Below, piece after piece: positions 45,369-55,152 of a stretch of 64,000 nt of DNA (positions are counted from its first letter, which is position 1; each line of letters begins with the position of its first letter). The notes beneath the pieces are model-generated. The model did no database searches. It saw only the letters and a program-made list of their open reading frames with translations, and had not been told where the DNA came from. This DNA is from Phylloscopus collybita (lineage: Eukaryota; Chordata; Aves; Passeriformes; Phylloscopidae), in NCBI GenBank assembly GCA_027886175.1, contig JAJNNQ010000016.1, positions 1,121,001 through 1,185,000 of the forward strand. The letters are read 5' to 3'. The position numbers were made by a program, and so were the translations under genes.

Positions 45369-45664
45369 TGGGGTAGGGGGTGGGGGGGGTGGGGTGGGGG
45401 GGGGAGCCGCCAAAGCAACAAATCTATATTATATAAATCTCTATAAATATATTTTATATTTGTATAAATAAACAGATGGTGATAATAATTAAAGAAGCTT
45501 ATTTAAGAGACGGTTTGGGTTTGAGATTTCCCCCTCCCCTCGTGAGGCCGGCTAATCTGACTTCCCTGCGGTTCTGCTGGAGGATCTGTCTTTGGGTACA
45601 TCTCCCCTGGGAAATGTCTCAGTCAGGGTGAAGAAGCTGGGGAGGTGCTGGCAAAGCACACAGG
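45369..45664 (+). other. WNT5B: WNT5B 3'UTR, proximal part
   Basis: It starts with a G-run cluster at 45,370–45,404, then an AT-rich stretch ('tatattatataaatc…') with AATAAA at 45,467–45,472 and ATTAAA at 45,488–45,493. These would give a short 3'UTR of about 120 nt. A longer form could continue through the antisense LTR at 45,665 to paired AATAAA signals at 46,916 and 46,930. Confidence 0.6.
45467..45472 (+). terminator. WNT5B proximal poly(A) signal
   Basis: AATAAA about 100 nt after the stop codon, followed by a second weaker ATTAAA 16 nt later. The usage is inferred. Confidence 0.5.
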
Positions 45665-45963
45665 TGTCGCTGTGGGACACAATGAATGGAGACAGGGAGT
45701 GGTCAGAAGGCTGCTGGACTTTCCGTGAGGAGGAGCCACAGGTTTATTTTCTAAGCTACTTTTATACTTTTTACAAATGTGCCCACCTTAGAGGTGGGAC
45801 ACTTGGGAATCATTGGTCACTCTCAGAGACTACTACGCAAAGTCCCTCCTCTGGGAAGGCACTGGAAAAACAAAATAGTTTACAATGTGTGACCTTGTTT
45901 ACCAGTTTCAGTCTCTGGGAACAGAATTCCCTAAAAACATGGCAGGCACGAATCGTAGCAATA
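45665..45963 (-). mobile_element. solo ERV LTR, family A, with 6-bp TSD
   Basis: A 299-bp antisense solo LTR about 300 bp past the WNT5B stop codon. It has the same ends as the copies at 19,084 and 37,149, except that its terminal CAACA has mutated to CAATA. A perfect duplication, CACAGG, flanks it at 45,659–45,664 and 45,964–45,969. Confidence 0.88.
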
Positions 45964-46915
45964 CACAGGCACATGCTGTTTCATTACAGAAAGAAGGCAA
46001 GCCGGTGAGAAAAAGGGGAGTAGGTTCTTTTTTGCTCTCTGATCAGTAAATCTCAGCATTTTGCAATAGTTAACTGCACATTTGGAAATTACAGCCAGAC
46101 ACGGGCGAGTCCCAGTTATTCAGATTTCAAATCCTGCACTGGGGAATTTGGAACTGGTCCTTGGTCCCTCTGAAGGGCTTTGTCACATTAGAGGGAAGGT
46201 TAGCTAAGGCTGCGAGGGTATGGCTTAAAATCCACAGCCTTGTAAACCATTCCTGGATGCTCCCCAGACCGCAGTGGGGTAGAGGAAAGTTCACAGCCTG
46301 CTGTTGTGAGGAAGGAAGGTTCAACCTGTGCTGACCAGTGCACAGCCCGGGAGTGCCCGTGAAGCCAGCACCTGGCTCTCCTGGGCCGAGGGAAATCTGC
46401 CCAGCTCCAACCACATGGCTCTGTGTGTGTGTGTGTGAGGGATTTTGTTTTTTCTTTTCCTCTAAATCCCATGCTGAAAGTGAATTTTTCAATCGAGAGG
46501 AAAAGCTGCCAGGGCTGTTTGCAGAGTACATTTTGTCAGTGGAAGGAAGCACTGCACACACACACACACAGACATGCACATGGCTGCACTCCTCATCCCG
46601 CTGCTGCTCCTCCTCTCTGGAGTGGATGCAGGTGGTCACCTTGTTCAGCTCACTCAAACCCTCGCTGCCAGCCCACTTGTACAGTTCCTCTTTAACATTA
46701 AACGCCCCTCAGTGACGTTTCTTCCCCTCTGTGGCTTGTGTGTACGTGTGTTTTGTTTGGTTCTTGTGGTGAGGTTCTTTTCTTGTGCTGCTCTGTGTTT
46801 CAGAGGGCAGGGGCCGTGCTCTTCCCTGGCACAAGCTCACCACGGGAATGAATGTCTGCTCCCAGAGTGTGGGTGCATGTGCACCCTGGAAGGCTTCTCC
46901 GTGTTTGTCCTTGCC

Positions 46916-46935
46916 AATAAAAAGACTGTAATAAA
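46916..46935 (+). terminator. possible distal WNT5B poly(A) signals
   Basis: Two AATAAA hexamers at 46,916–46,921 and 46,930–46,935, about 1.55 kb after the WNT5B stop codon, in sequence with no repeat recognised. They would make a 3'UTR that includes the antisense LTR. Confidence 0.3.
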
Positions 46936-49900
46936 GCTGTACCAGGGCAGAAGGCATTACCAAAGTCTGCTAATCAGTCTTACCACATTGGGATTTCAGT
47001 GCAATCCAATTCGTAAAGCAGGGAGCAAATGCTGTTTCTAGCAGAAGACATTTCCTGTACCTCTCGGCATCTGCAGAGTTCATTTGCAGTCAGAACAATC
47101 AAGAGAAGCCAATTCCCAAAATATAAGGCTTTGCTAATATACATCCGCTTTGTTACTGACATTGCAAGGTTGTTGGGTTTTTTTTTTCCCCTGTAAATTT
47201 TAAAATGCTCAAAATATGCCAATAAGCAATGAGCCAGCCATGAAGATTATTGTTTTTACATTAAACCTCTGTTTCTTATAAAACATTGCAGTTTTACAGA
47301 TTCCACCATTTCAACCACCGGAGAAGAATTTATGTGTACCTTTCATACTTCAAATATTTGAGGACTCCAGAAAAGCACAAGGAAGAGAAATTACGCTTAA
47401 ATAATTAGGAGCTGTTGTTTTTTTTAAACCAACGTGTCCAGTTTTTATTTTATTTTTTTTAATCCAACAGGCAATATATTTGCTGGCATCCCAGGATGCC
47501 GGGTTTTTTTGGTTTTTTTTTTTGGAATATAAACAGTGGCCTAGATTTACTTTATTATAGAAAATCCAAAGCCAGTGGTATTGTAATTCAAAGTAACGGA
47601 AATAGTTTTCCATGCATGGAAAAAATGTGAGTGCAGTGGCCTGATCCAACTCCCATTAAACTTCAGTGGGAGCTGGACTGAGCCCAAGATGGGATCAAAT
47701 GTGTGAGCTATTCACTCCTGGGATACTCTGTTCCTAGCCCAGCAATAAAATTCGCTCTACCCTGGACACATCTGAAAAAGACCTTTCCTCCCACCGCCCT
47801 CACGTCGTGTTCTTGTCCATCCTCATTGCATCAGTGCTTGAAGGTGTCAGCTCTTTGTATATGACACCCTCAGGCACTGTTAATGTGGCTAATGGTTCAG
47901 AATGACTTCATCTGGCCTTTCTGATAAAGACCACACATTTTAGGGAGTCGCAGCTCTCCTTTGCGGTTTGGCACCACAGTTCATTTTGTGGGTGTAAACA
48001 ACTCTGGGAGCGGAAAAGTTGGCATTGTTAGGGCTGCTATTCAGCTGGGTGTCCCTGGATATGTCCTTCTTTTTCCACCTAAAATGTTGACTGGATGGAA
48101 AAAAAAAAAAATAAAAGATGTTTTTTGGCCTTTTGTCCCAGCATTCCAGACCTCTGGCAGCCTGGTTGGAGCCAGCAGTTCCTACTGGACTGGGACCATG
48201 CAGCGATAGGAGAGAAGTGACCATTCCATTTCTTTCCTCCCCCACCCTTTTTTTTTTTTTTTTTTTTCTTTTTCACAAGACCCAGGTTTCAACAGTTTAG
48301 ATTTTCTGAGAATTTTCTATCCAAAAATTTGATCCCACTGAACTCTAGCTTCAAACTCAATTTCAATGGCACTCCCACGTGAAAGAACCTCCATAGGGTG
48401 GTAGCAAGTGTAAAATAAGAGCACAGCCAGATTGGCCTGATGAAAACCCAAAGGGAGTCAAACAGAAAGCTGCAGCAGAACTGCTTTTTTTCCCCATGCA
48501 AGTTAAAAAGTGGTGGATTTTAAGTTGTGTCCTGTTTGATGCACAAAGCGATAGAAAGGGGTGTGGGGCTGGGAGCTGAGCTTAATTCTGAGCTCTGCTG
48601 ATAATCTGCTTTGTAATTTTCAAACAGTGATTTCTTTGCATTTTAGCCTCCAGCCTCCTTCTGTATAAAACAAGGAGCAGGATACCTCTTTTTTTTTCTG
48701 TAAAGATCTCAGAGAAATACGGCTGAAAAGCAGTCCAATTGAAGGCCTGGGATCTCTGCTCATGAACTCTGGCAGGCAGACAGGTGCATCCCCCATTGTG
48801 TGGGGATCTCAGTTTGGCACAGAGGGGCTCAGCAGCACCTTGCAGGGTGGGAGGTGGTGCTGGGGGGCTCAGCAGGAGCCTCGGAGGGTCTCTAGCAGCA
48901 AGGCATTACCCTGGCACAATGCTGGGGGAAGGACTGTGCTACAAAAGAGAGGTCAACCCAGGGCTTGTTTATTTATGGCAATTGAAGATCTTGTAGCTGA
49001 AGTAAGGCTTAGGGAGGTCAGCCTGGTTTCTGCCTGCTCAAATTCTGTTTGCAGTTTCCTATGGATGGGATCCTCACACAGTAAGTACACTGTTCCATAC
49101 TGTGGGCTGCTAACTGGCTGCCACATTCCAACCCTGAAGCCCCTGCACTTCAAGGCTGATAGAAATGGCCACCCTTAACTCCTGTGAAACTAAAACACTT
49201 TGGGCTTCAAGGCACTGTGCAAATATACTGTTACTGCAAGGCAGTGAACATGGGCTCCTAAACGGAGCAGAACAGGATGCAAATCTGTCATCATTCTCCA
49301 GCTGGCAACTCCTGCCTAAGTTAGAGTGGGAATGAATGAGGCCTCAGTGTGCTCTGCTGCAAGGTAAGCCAAGCAATAGCTGATATTAATCATGCTAAAA
49401 AGAAAGTGGCAGGGCTGTGAGAAAATTGAAATGGGCCTTTTAACACTGCTGAACTTCAGGCCACTTGAATCAGTTGGAGGCTCCCATTCTTTGTCCCCAA
49501 AGAAGTCTGTGCCTGCTCAGAGCTCAGTGTAGCAGAGTGGCTGCTGCCTTTTGGGAATTCAGGAAGCAGCCATGATGAATCCTGACATGCAGCATTGGTG
49601 TAACTTACACTTTCTATATGGACCAAAGTTTGTTCCCTATGGACGCCAGCAAAGCACAACAGAAGCAGATCTTGTTCAGTCATATGAAATCAAACATGCA
49701 GGAGTCTCTGCTCACTTGACCCCATCCAGGGAGAAGCCTAGTAGGTTTAAATTACACTGTGGGAGCAATTCCTCATCACCTGTGGCTACAGAAATATAGG
49801 CAGTATTTTCATCTGCTGACACAGCCACAGAACATCCCAAGGAGACCTTGGGAAATACCTTCCAGTGACTACAGGGCATTTCTCAAGTGTCTGTCACAAG

Positions 49901-50344
49901 GCTTTTCCAGAATCAGCTGCTTATATGGTCATTAACTTTCATTTAGCTTTTGTTTAACTACATTTCAGGTTAAATAGTTCCTAGCAGATACTCGGTGAAG
50001 TCAAGTTCACTGAAGGGCAGGCTGTGAAGGAACTGTCACAGGCACAGCAGATGTGAACTGAATATCAGCTCCCCTTCTCACAGGCAGACTCTGGTTGTGT
50101 CTGATCCCTGGGACACAGAGATGGATCTCTGCCATCTCCTATGCCATCTCCTTGGTGCAGATGTGCATCCTGGCCATATTCTGACTCCCTGGCACCAGCA
50201 CCCTGTGTGCAAAGGCTTGTGGATGCAGGGACTGTCGGGTGGGTAGCCTGTCCCAGCTCCAGGCTTTGGGACTGGGCCACCTCCTGAACCTACCAGCTCT
50301 GAAGTCTAAATATAACCAGCTCAAAGATAAGCAAAGGTTGGATT

Positions 50345-50567
50345 TCTGTGCCCAACAGAACATGTACCAGAAAGGACAAAAGGAATCATGATCAGCAGTT
50401 GCAAATCCCCAAATAACAATAATAAACCCCTCAGCATGATCCAAGGATCACAGCATGTTCATGAGTTCCATTCATCAATCTTCTCCTGCAGGACCTAAAG
50501 CTGTTACTGTCCTCTCTTCTCTCTTAGCTCTGTAAATGACAGTTGAAATCAATTTTTTTTTTTGCAT
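50345..50567 (+). repeat. ~210-bp repeat, left copy of an inverted pair
   Basis: Reverse-complement homology to 53,231–53,448 covers 'gtgcccaacagaac', 'ggacaaaaggaatcatgatcagcagttgcaaat', 'caataataaaccc', 'tcttctcctgcaggacct' and 'agctctgtaaatgacagttgaaat' in matching order. Identity is perhaps four-fifths by eye. The family is not recognised. Confidence 0.75.
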
Positions 50568-52492
50568 TAGAATTCCCAAAGCTATGGAATGATAGCATGA
50601 TGCATGATAGCATTTCCTTGAGGATAGAAAGCAAGAGGGAGCAAACAGGGTGAGGAGTTCTCCTTGTGGGCAGTGATAAAACGCAGCAGCCATAAGAAGA
50701 GCTACTAACTGCTGCCCTGTGACACTGGAGTTGGACACCTGCCCTCAGTGTCACACCAGCTCTCCATGTGACCCACCCAAGGCAAGCTGGCTCTGATACC
50801 CCCCCAGTTCCCAGGACTGGCAACAGCTCCAGCTGTGGGGAATGGGGTGGCTGCAGCAGGCTCCCAGTGTGTGCCCCTGGTGATGGGGGAGGAGAGGAAG
50901 ACTCTGGGAAGGAAAGAAATGCAGAGAGAGTGAGCAGATGCTGCTTTGCTGGGAGGCTGCAGTGCCTCCCCCAGGCCCTTTTCCCATGGTGGCAGCTGTC
51001 CTGGGCACTTCAGAGGGGAGCTGCTCAGGTATGCTTGCCAACAGAGATGAAGCAGTTTAAAGGCTTGCAGCAGTAACACACATCCTGAAAAAAAAAAAAA
51101 AAGGTCCAGGCTATTCCTTACCCTGAGGCAGTTTTATTCTGAATCATCATTTGCCTTGTGGCTCTTCCTAGAGTGCCAAATGGCTGTGCCAGCCCTTCAC
51201 AAGGCTCCCAAAACAAGATTCTGTGGGATGGCCAGGATGGGGCATTACCGTGCAAGGACAGCACTGCCTTTCAGGGGAAAAAACATTAAAAGATGTGGGG
51301 CAGACCCAGTGTTGGAGCCAATTGTAACCCTGTCTTGTCCACAGGCTCAAGGAACTGCACAAGTACTAAGCTTCTTCTTGCCCTGAGCAAACATCTAGAG
51401 CAGTTTTTTAGAGTGGCAGCTCTCTGTGCTGATTCTGGCCGGTCTCAGTCGCATTTGCCACAGGCAAATGATTTGTTTTCTCTTGCTCGGGAACAACAGA
51501 GTTAACCAGTAATGACCTGCCAACTTCCACAAATCACAGGGCTGTGTATATAGGACAAACACATTCGGAAGGAATTAAGGCAATGAACATTTTATTACTG
51601 CTACATTTTCTAGGAATCATCTGCAAATGCCCAGGCAGTACATAACTCAGCTTTTGAAAACGTGTTTTGCTGTATTGCAGGGCACAGCTTTGCTTTCTGA
51701 TTTCCAGGCTCTCGAACCAGAATAAACGACCCAAATTCCTTTTATTTAATACTTACTGAATCAGTATTCCTATCTCATTTTCCCTCTCATGTGCCTGCGT
51801 GCACGCGAAGTTACGGGGACAGGAAATGACAGATGAAAACGACACGCAGTTTTTACAGCTATTTTTTCGTCAGTGAAGCTCAAAATATTTTTCAACCATT
51901 AGCGCCATTTTACAGGAGAAAGGCTGAGAGACAGGGCAGGAAATACTTCATCCGACAGGCACGGGGTGGAGCTGGAGCAGCCAGTGCAGCTGCTGCTCCC
52001 CGTGCTGCTGCCCAGCGCCTGTCCAAATACATTTTGATGGATGGGAGGAACCCTAAGGACGTGTGAGAGTGCAACTGGAATGTTCAGTATCTACCCTGCT
52101 CACAATAACAAAAAACTTTCGTGAATGTGTGAGATGGGGCATATTTTCAAGGAGAAAATAGGGAATCGTGGCTTTTATAAACGGAGTTTTAGGGAATGGG
52201 CAAGATGTATTTATTGTTTGTGGGTATGAGGGATCAAAACAACTCAAATGTTAATTTTTAGGGATAATTTGGCTTCCGTTAACTGTCTCGTTCACACTCA
52301 TTGGTTTGAGCGAAAATTTCTGGGTGTGGGGACAAGTGTATTGACTGGAGTGTGGCTGAGCACACAAAGCCCTAAAGCCCATAGAGCCACACAAATTACA
52401 GCCAGGCTCACCAAATCATCCAGTTATTCTCCCTGGCAATTGCTGAGCCTGTCCTCTAACAGAGCCGTGTTCCCTTCGTGTTTGGACTGGTC

Positions 52493-52870
52493 TCACTGTA
52501 AAACATGCAGGTGTAGGGTTTCCACCATTTCCCCCAAGGACACTGTTTTGGGAGGTGAAATCTCCACGTCACGTAGGTTTTCCTGCTGCTCAGCCAACAC
52601 TTCCCATTCCTTAACAGGGCAAGTTCTTGTTCCCTTTGGTGCTCCCCCTCGGTGCCTCCACAGCAGACAGAGGTGTTTGGGCCCTGTCACCCGAGCCAGG
52701 CTCTCAGGTGCCTCCTGCCACATCAGGCCTGGCAACGCTGTCTGGTTTTCATCATCCTCCTGGTCTGGTACCAGCTGTGGCCTCCCTGCCCCGTGCCATG
52801 CCCACAGCAGGCAGGTCAGCCTGTCCAGTGGGACCTCTTCCCCCTCCTCCAGCTGCCCTGGACACAGGGG
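52493..52870 (-). other. unidentified coding-like open frame, minus
   Basis: About 125 codons open on the minus strand with ordinary, CTG/GAG-rich codon choice (for example QLEEGEEVPLDRLTCLLWAW) and no low complexity. 'tgtgtccag' at 52,858 could be an acceptor, and A|GTGAGA at 52,496 could be a donor overlapping the stop. The only ATG comes from the adjoining CR1 tail. No family is recognised. It may be an exon, a pseudogene remnant or chance. Confidence 0.15.
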
Positions 52871-52877
52871 ATGTCCA

Positions 52878-53225
52878 CACCACAGAATCATACAGAATCA
52901 CAGAGTGGCTCAGGCTGGAGGGGACCACATCTGCTCCAGCAGGGTCATCCCAGAACATGTGACACAGGACTGTGTCCAGATGGTTCTGGAATATTTCCCT
53001 AAAGGGAGACTCCATGCCCACTCTGGACATTGTGTTCCAGTGCGTGGTCACTGCTCAGGACAGAAGTTCCTCCTCATGTTCAGGTGGAGCTTCTGTGCAT
53101 CAGTGTCTGCCCATTGCCTCTTGTCCTGTTGCTGGGCATCACTGAAAGGAGCCCAGCTCCATCCTCTTGGCAGCTCCATCCAGATACATTCAGACCCCAC
53201 GCAGGTCCCCTCCCAGTGCTCTCTT
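52878..53225 (-). mobile_element. CR1 LINE 3' end, minus
   Basis: It begins with the CR1 terminal repeat in reverse ('cacagaatcatacagaatcacagag'), then 'gctggaggggaccacatctg', 'ccatgcccactctggacattgtgttccag', 'gtgcatcagtgtctgcccattgcctcttgtcctg' and 'tccatcctcttggcag' in short blocks. It was probably full-length at its 3' end and is truncated 5'. Confidence 0.9.
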
Positions 53226-53230
53226 CGAGT

Positions 53231-53448
53231 GCAAAAAATAAACAGATTTCAACTGTCATTTAAACAGAGCTAAGAGAGAAGAGAACATCGTAACAGCTTC
53301 AGGTCCTGCAGGAGAAGACTGATGGATGGAAGGCATGAGCATGAGATGGTCATTGCATCATGCTGGGGGGGTTATTATTGTTATTTGTGGATTTACAGCT
53401 GCTGATCTGACTCTTTTTGTCCTTCCTGGTAGGTGCTCTGTTGGGCAC
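53231..53448 (-). repeat. ~210-bp repeat, right copy of an inverted pair
   Basis: Opposite-orientation homologue of 50,345–50,567, ending 'gctctgttgggcac'. It abuts the 5' side of the CR1 at 52,878–53,225. The pair encloses about 2.7 kb. Confidence 0.75.
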
Positions 53449-53719
53449 CTTCCCTGCAGTGGGTTGTGCTGTGCCTGGAGGGCTCTGGGCTGTTGCCACA
53501 GTGGCCTCTCTGTCAGGGAGGTGCTGGGTTTTCCCCTGACACCCACTCCCAGAGGAGAGGGTGAGGCACACAGCAAAGGGTGAACAGGGAAACTCCCTCC
53601 AGCCCGGGGGTCATCACGGGGGGGGGGCTGGAAACTCCGTTCTTTGCCAATCCTTCCCTTCTTTGGCCACAGCAATCCCATGTAGTGATACAGGCTGGGG
53701 ACAGAGGGGTGGGAAAGCC

Positions 53720-54285
53720 AGCTGGGAAAGGACATGGGAGTGTTGGTGGAGAGCTGGCTGAGCAGGAGCCAGCAGTGTGCCCGGGTGGCCAAGGTGGCAC
53801 CTGTCCTGGATCAGGAATGGTGTGGCCAGCAGGAGCAGGGCAGTGACTGCCCCCCTGTACTGGGCTCTGGTGAGGCTGCACCTCCAGTGCTGTGTCCAGC
53901 TCTGGCTCCCTCAGCTCAGGAAGGACTTTTCGGTGCTGATGAGGGCAATGAAACTGGTGAAGGGTGTGGAACACGTTTTTCAGTGGGTAGCTGAGGGAGC
54001 TGGGGGTGTTTGGCCTGCAGTAAAGGAGGCTCAGGGCAGACCTTAGGGCTCTTTACACCTCCCTGACAGGAGCCCGCAGCCAGCTCGGGCTCGGGCTCTG
54101 CTCCCGGGAACGGCGACAGGGCCAGAGCACCTAAAGCGCGCCAGCTGAAGGCTTAGCTTGGACACTAGGAAGAACTTTTTTACAAAGGAAGAAATGGGCT
54201 GCCCAGGAAGCCGGTGCAATCACGGTCCCTGGAGGCGTTTAAGGAAAGAGCGGACACGGCACACAGTGTCTAGCTAGCACGGTGG
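53720..54285 (+). mobile_element. CR1 LINE fragment, plus
   Basis: Plus-strand CR1 with 'gagctggctgagcaggagccagcagtgtgcccgggtggccaagg' type sequence, 'ctgggctctggtgaggctgcacctc', 'cactaggaagaac' and 'ctgcccaggaagccggtgcaatcacggtccctggagg' in order. It stops at 'gcacggtggtgtcc', short of the normal 3' tail, right at the edge of the next CpG island. Confidence 0.9.
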
Positions 54286-54289
54286 TGTC

Positions 54290-54960
54290 CGCCCGCAGGC
54301 TGCGGCCGCTACCTCAGAGCCATCTCTTTACCCCCGCGGTGGCCTGGCTGTGCTCCCGGCAGCGAGGAGAGGCCCCGGCCCCGCTCCGGCCCCGCTGGGG
54401 CCCGGCCGCGGCTGCGCGGTGCCCGCCTCCCTCCCCGAGCCGGGCCGGGCCGGGCCCGCCGCGTCCTTCCGGCGCCGGGCGCGCAGCCGCGGCGGCGCCT
54501 CCCGCATTGGCGGCGGCGGCCTCGTGCGATGGTGACGCCGTAGGGCCGGAGGAGGCGGCGGCCGGGCCGGGCGGGCGGCGGCAGCGGCGGCCGCGGGACG
54601 GGGGCGGCGGCAGCAGCTCCGCCGGCCGTTGCCAGGTGAGCCGGCGCCGGGGAGCCGCGGCCCCGCTGAGCTCCGCGGGGGCTGCGCGGCCCGGCCGTCG
54701 CCCGCGGGGCCGGGGGTCGCCGCCCGGGCGTGCGGCCGCTGCTGGGGGCCGCGGCGGGGCCGGGCCGGGCCGGAGCGCTGCCGGCGGGGCGGGGGGGCCG
54801 GGCCGGGCGGGGGGCGGAGGGCGCTGCCCCGGCGGGCCGGGTTAGGCCCGGAGCGAGGGGGGGCGGCGAGCGGAGCCTGCGGGCAGCGAACCGGCTCCGG
54901 GGCACGGCGGGGCACGGCGGGATCGCCGGCTGCCGGAGGAGGCTTTAGGCCGGTGGAGCG
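54290..54960 (+). promoter_or_regulatory. ADIPOR2: CpG island, presumed ADIPOR2 promoter
   Basis: A dense CpG block with no TATA box, an inverted CCAAT (GCATTGGCG) near 54,513 and (GGC)n tracts. By conserved synteny the next gene after WNT5B on this strand is ADIPOR2, whose first exon is noncoding. Nothing coding identifies the gene in the window. Confidence 0.55.
54400..54635 (+). other. ADIPOR2: putative ADIPOR2 noncoding exon 1 (3' boundary only)
   Basis: The 3' boundary is the strong donor CCAG|GTGAGCC at 54,635/54,636. The 5' end shown is arbitrary. A very short upstream frame (ATG GTG ACG CCG TAG, 54,529–54,543) would fall in this leader. An alternative donor, ACC|GTAAGTG, lies at 54,982/54,983. 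Confidence 0.4.
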
Positions 54961-55113
54961 CTCTAAGTGGGTCAAGAGCACCGTAAGTGGGTCTTGTTTA
55001 TAGCCTTCCGTGCACTTGTTGCTTGTCAGGGCAAGGAAATCTGCTGCTGCTGCGCCTGAAATCTTCTTACGGAGGCAATATAAATAATAATTCCTCCGCT
55101 TGCACAATATGGG

Positions 55114-55152
<39 letters not shown>

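Larger units (their letters stand above)
45970..52492. other. intergenic DNA between WNT5B and ADIPOR2
   Basis: No gene is supported. Dinucleotide tracts (GT)n near 46,422–46,437 and (CA)n near 46,553–46,570, and A/T runs near 48,100 and 48,248 are present. A small hairpin-like CTCCCATT…CAGTGGGAG lies near 47,651–47,674, as in some old amniote repeats. The ~210-bp repeat at 50,345 is listed separately. Confidence 0.55.

Noticed and set aside
52248..53273. 341-codon plus-strand frame
   Set aside because: It reads antisense through a CR1 and part of the inverted repeat; no domain seen. The minus-strand codon pattern in part of it is better.
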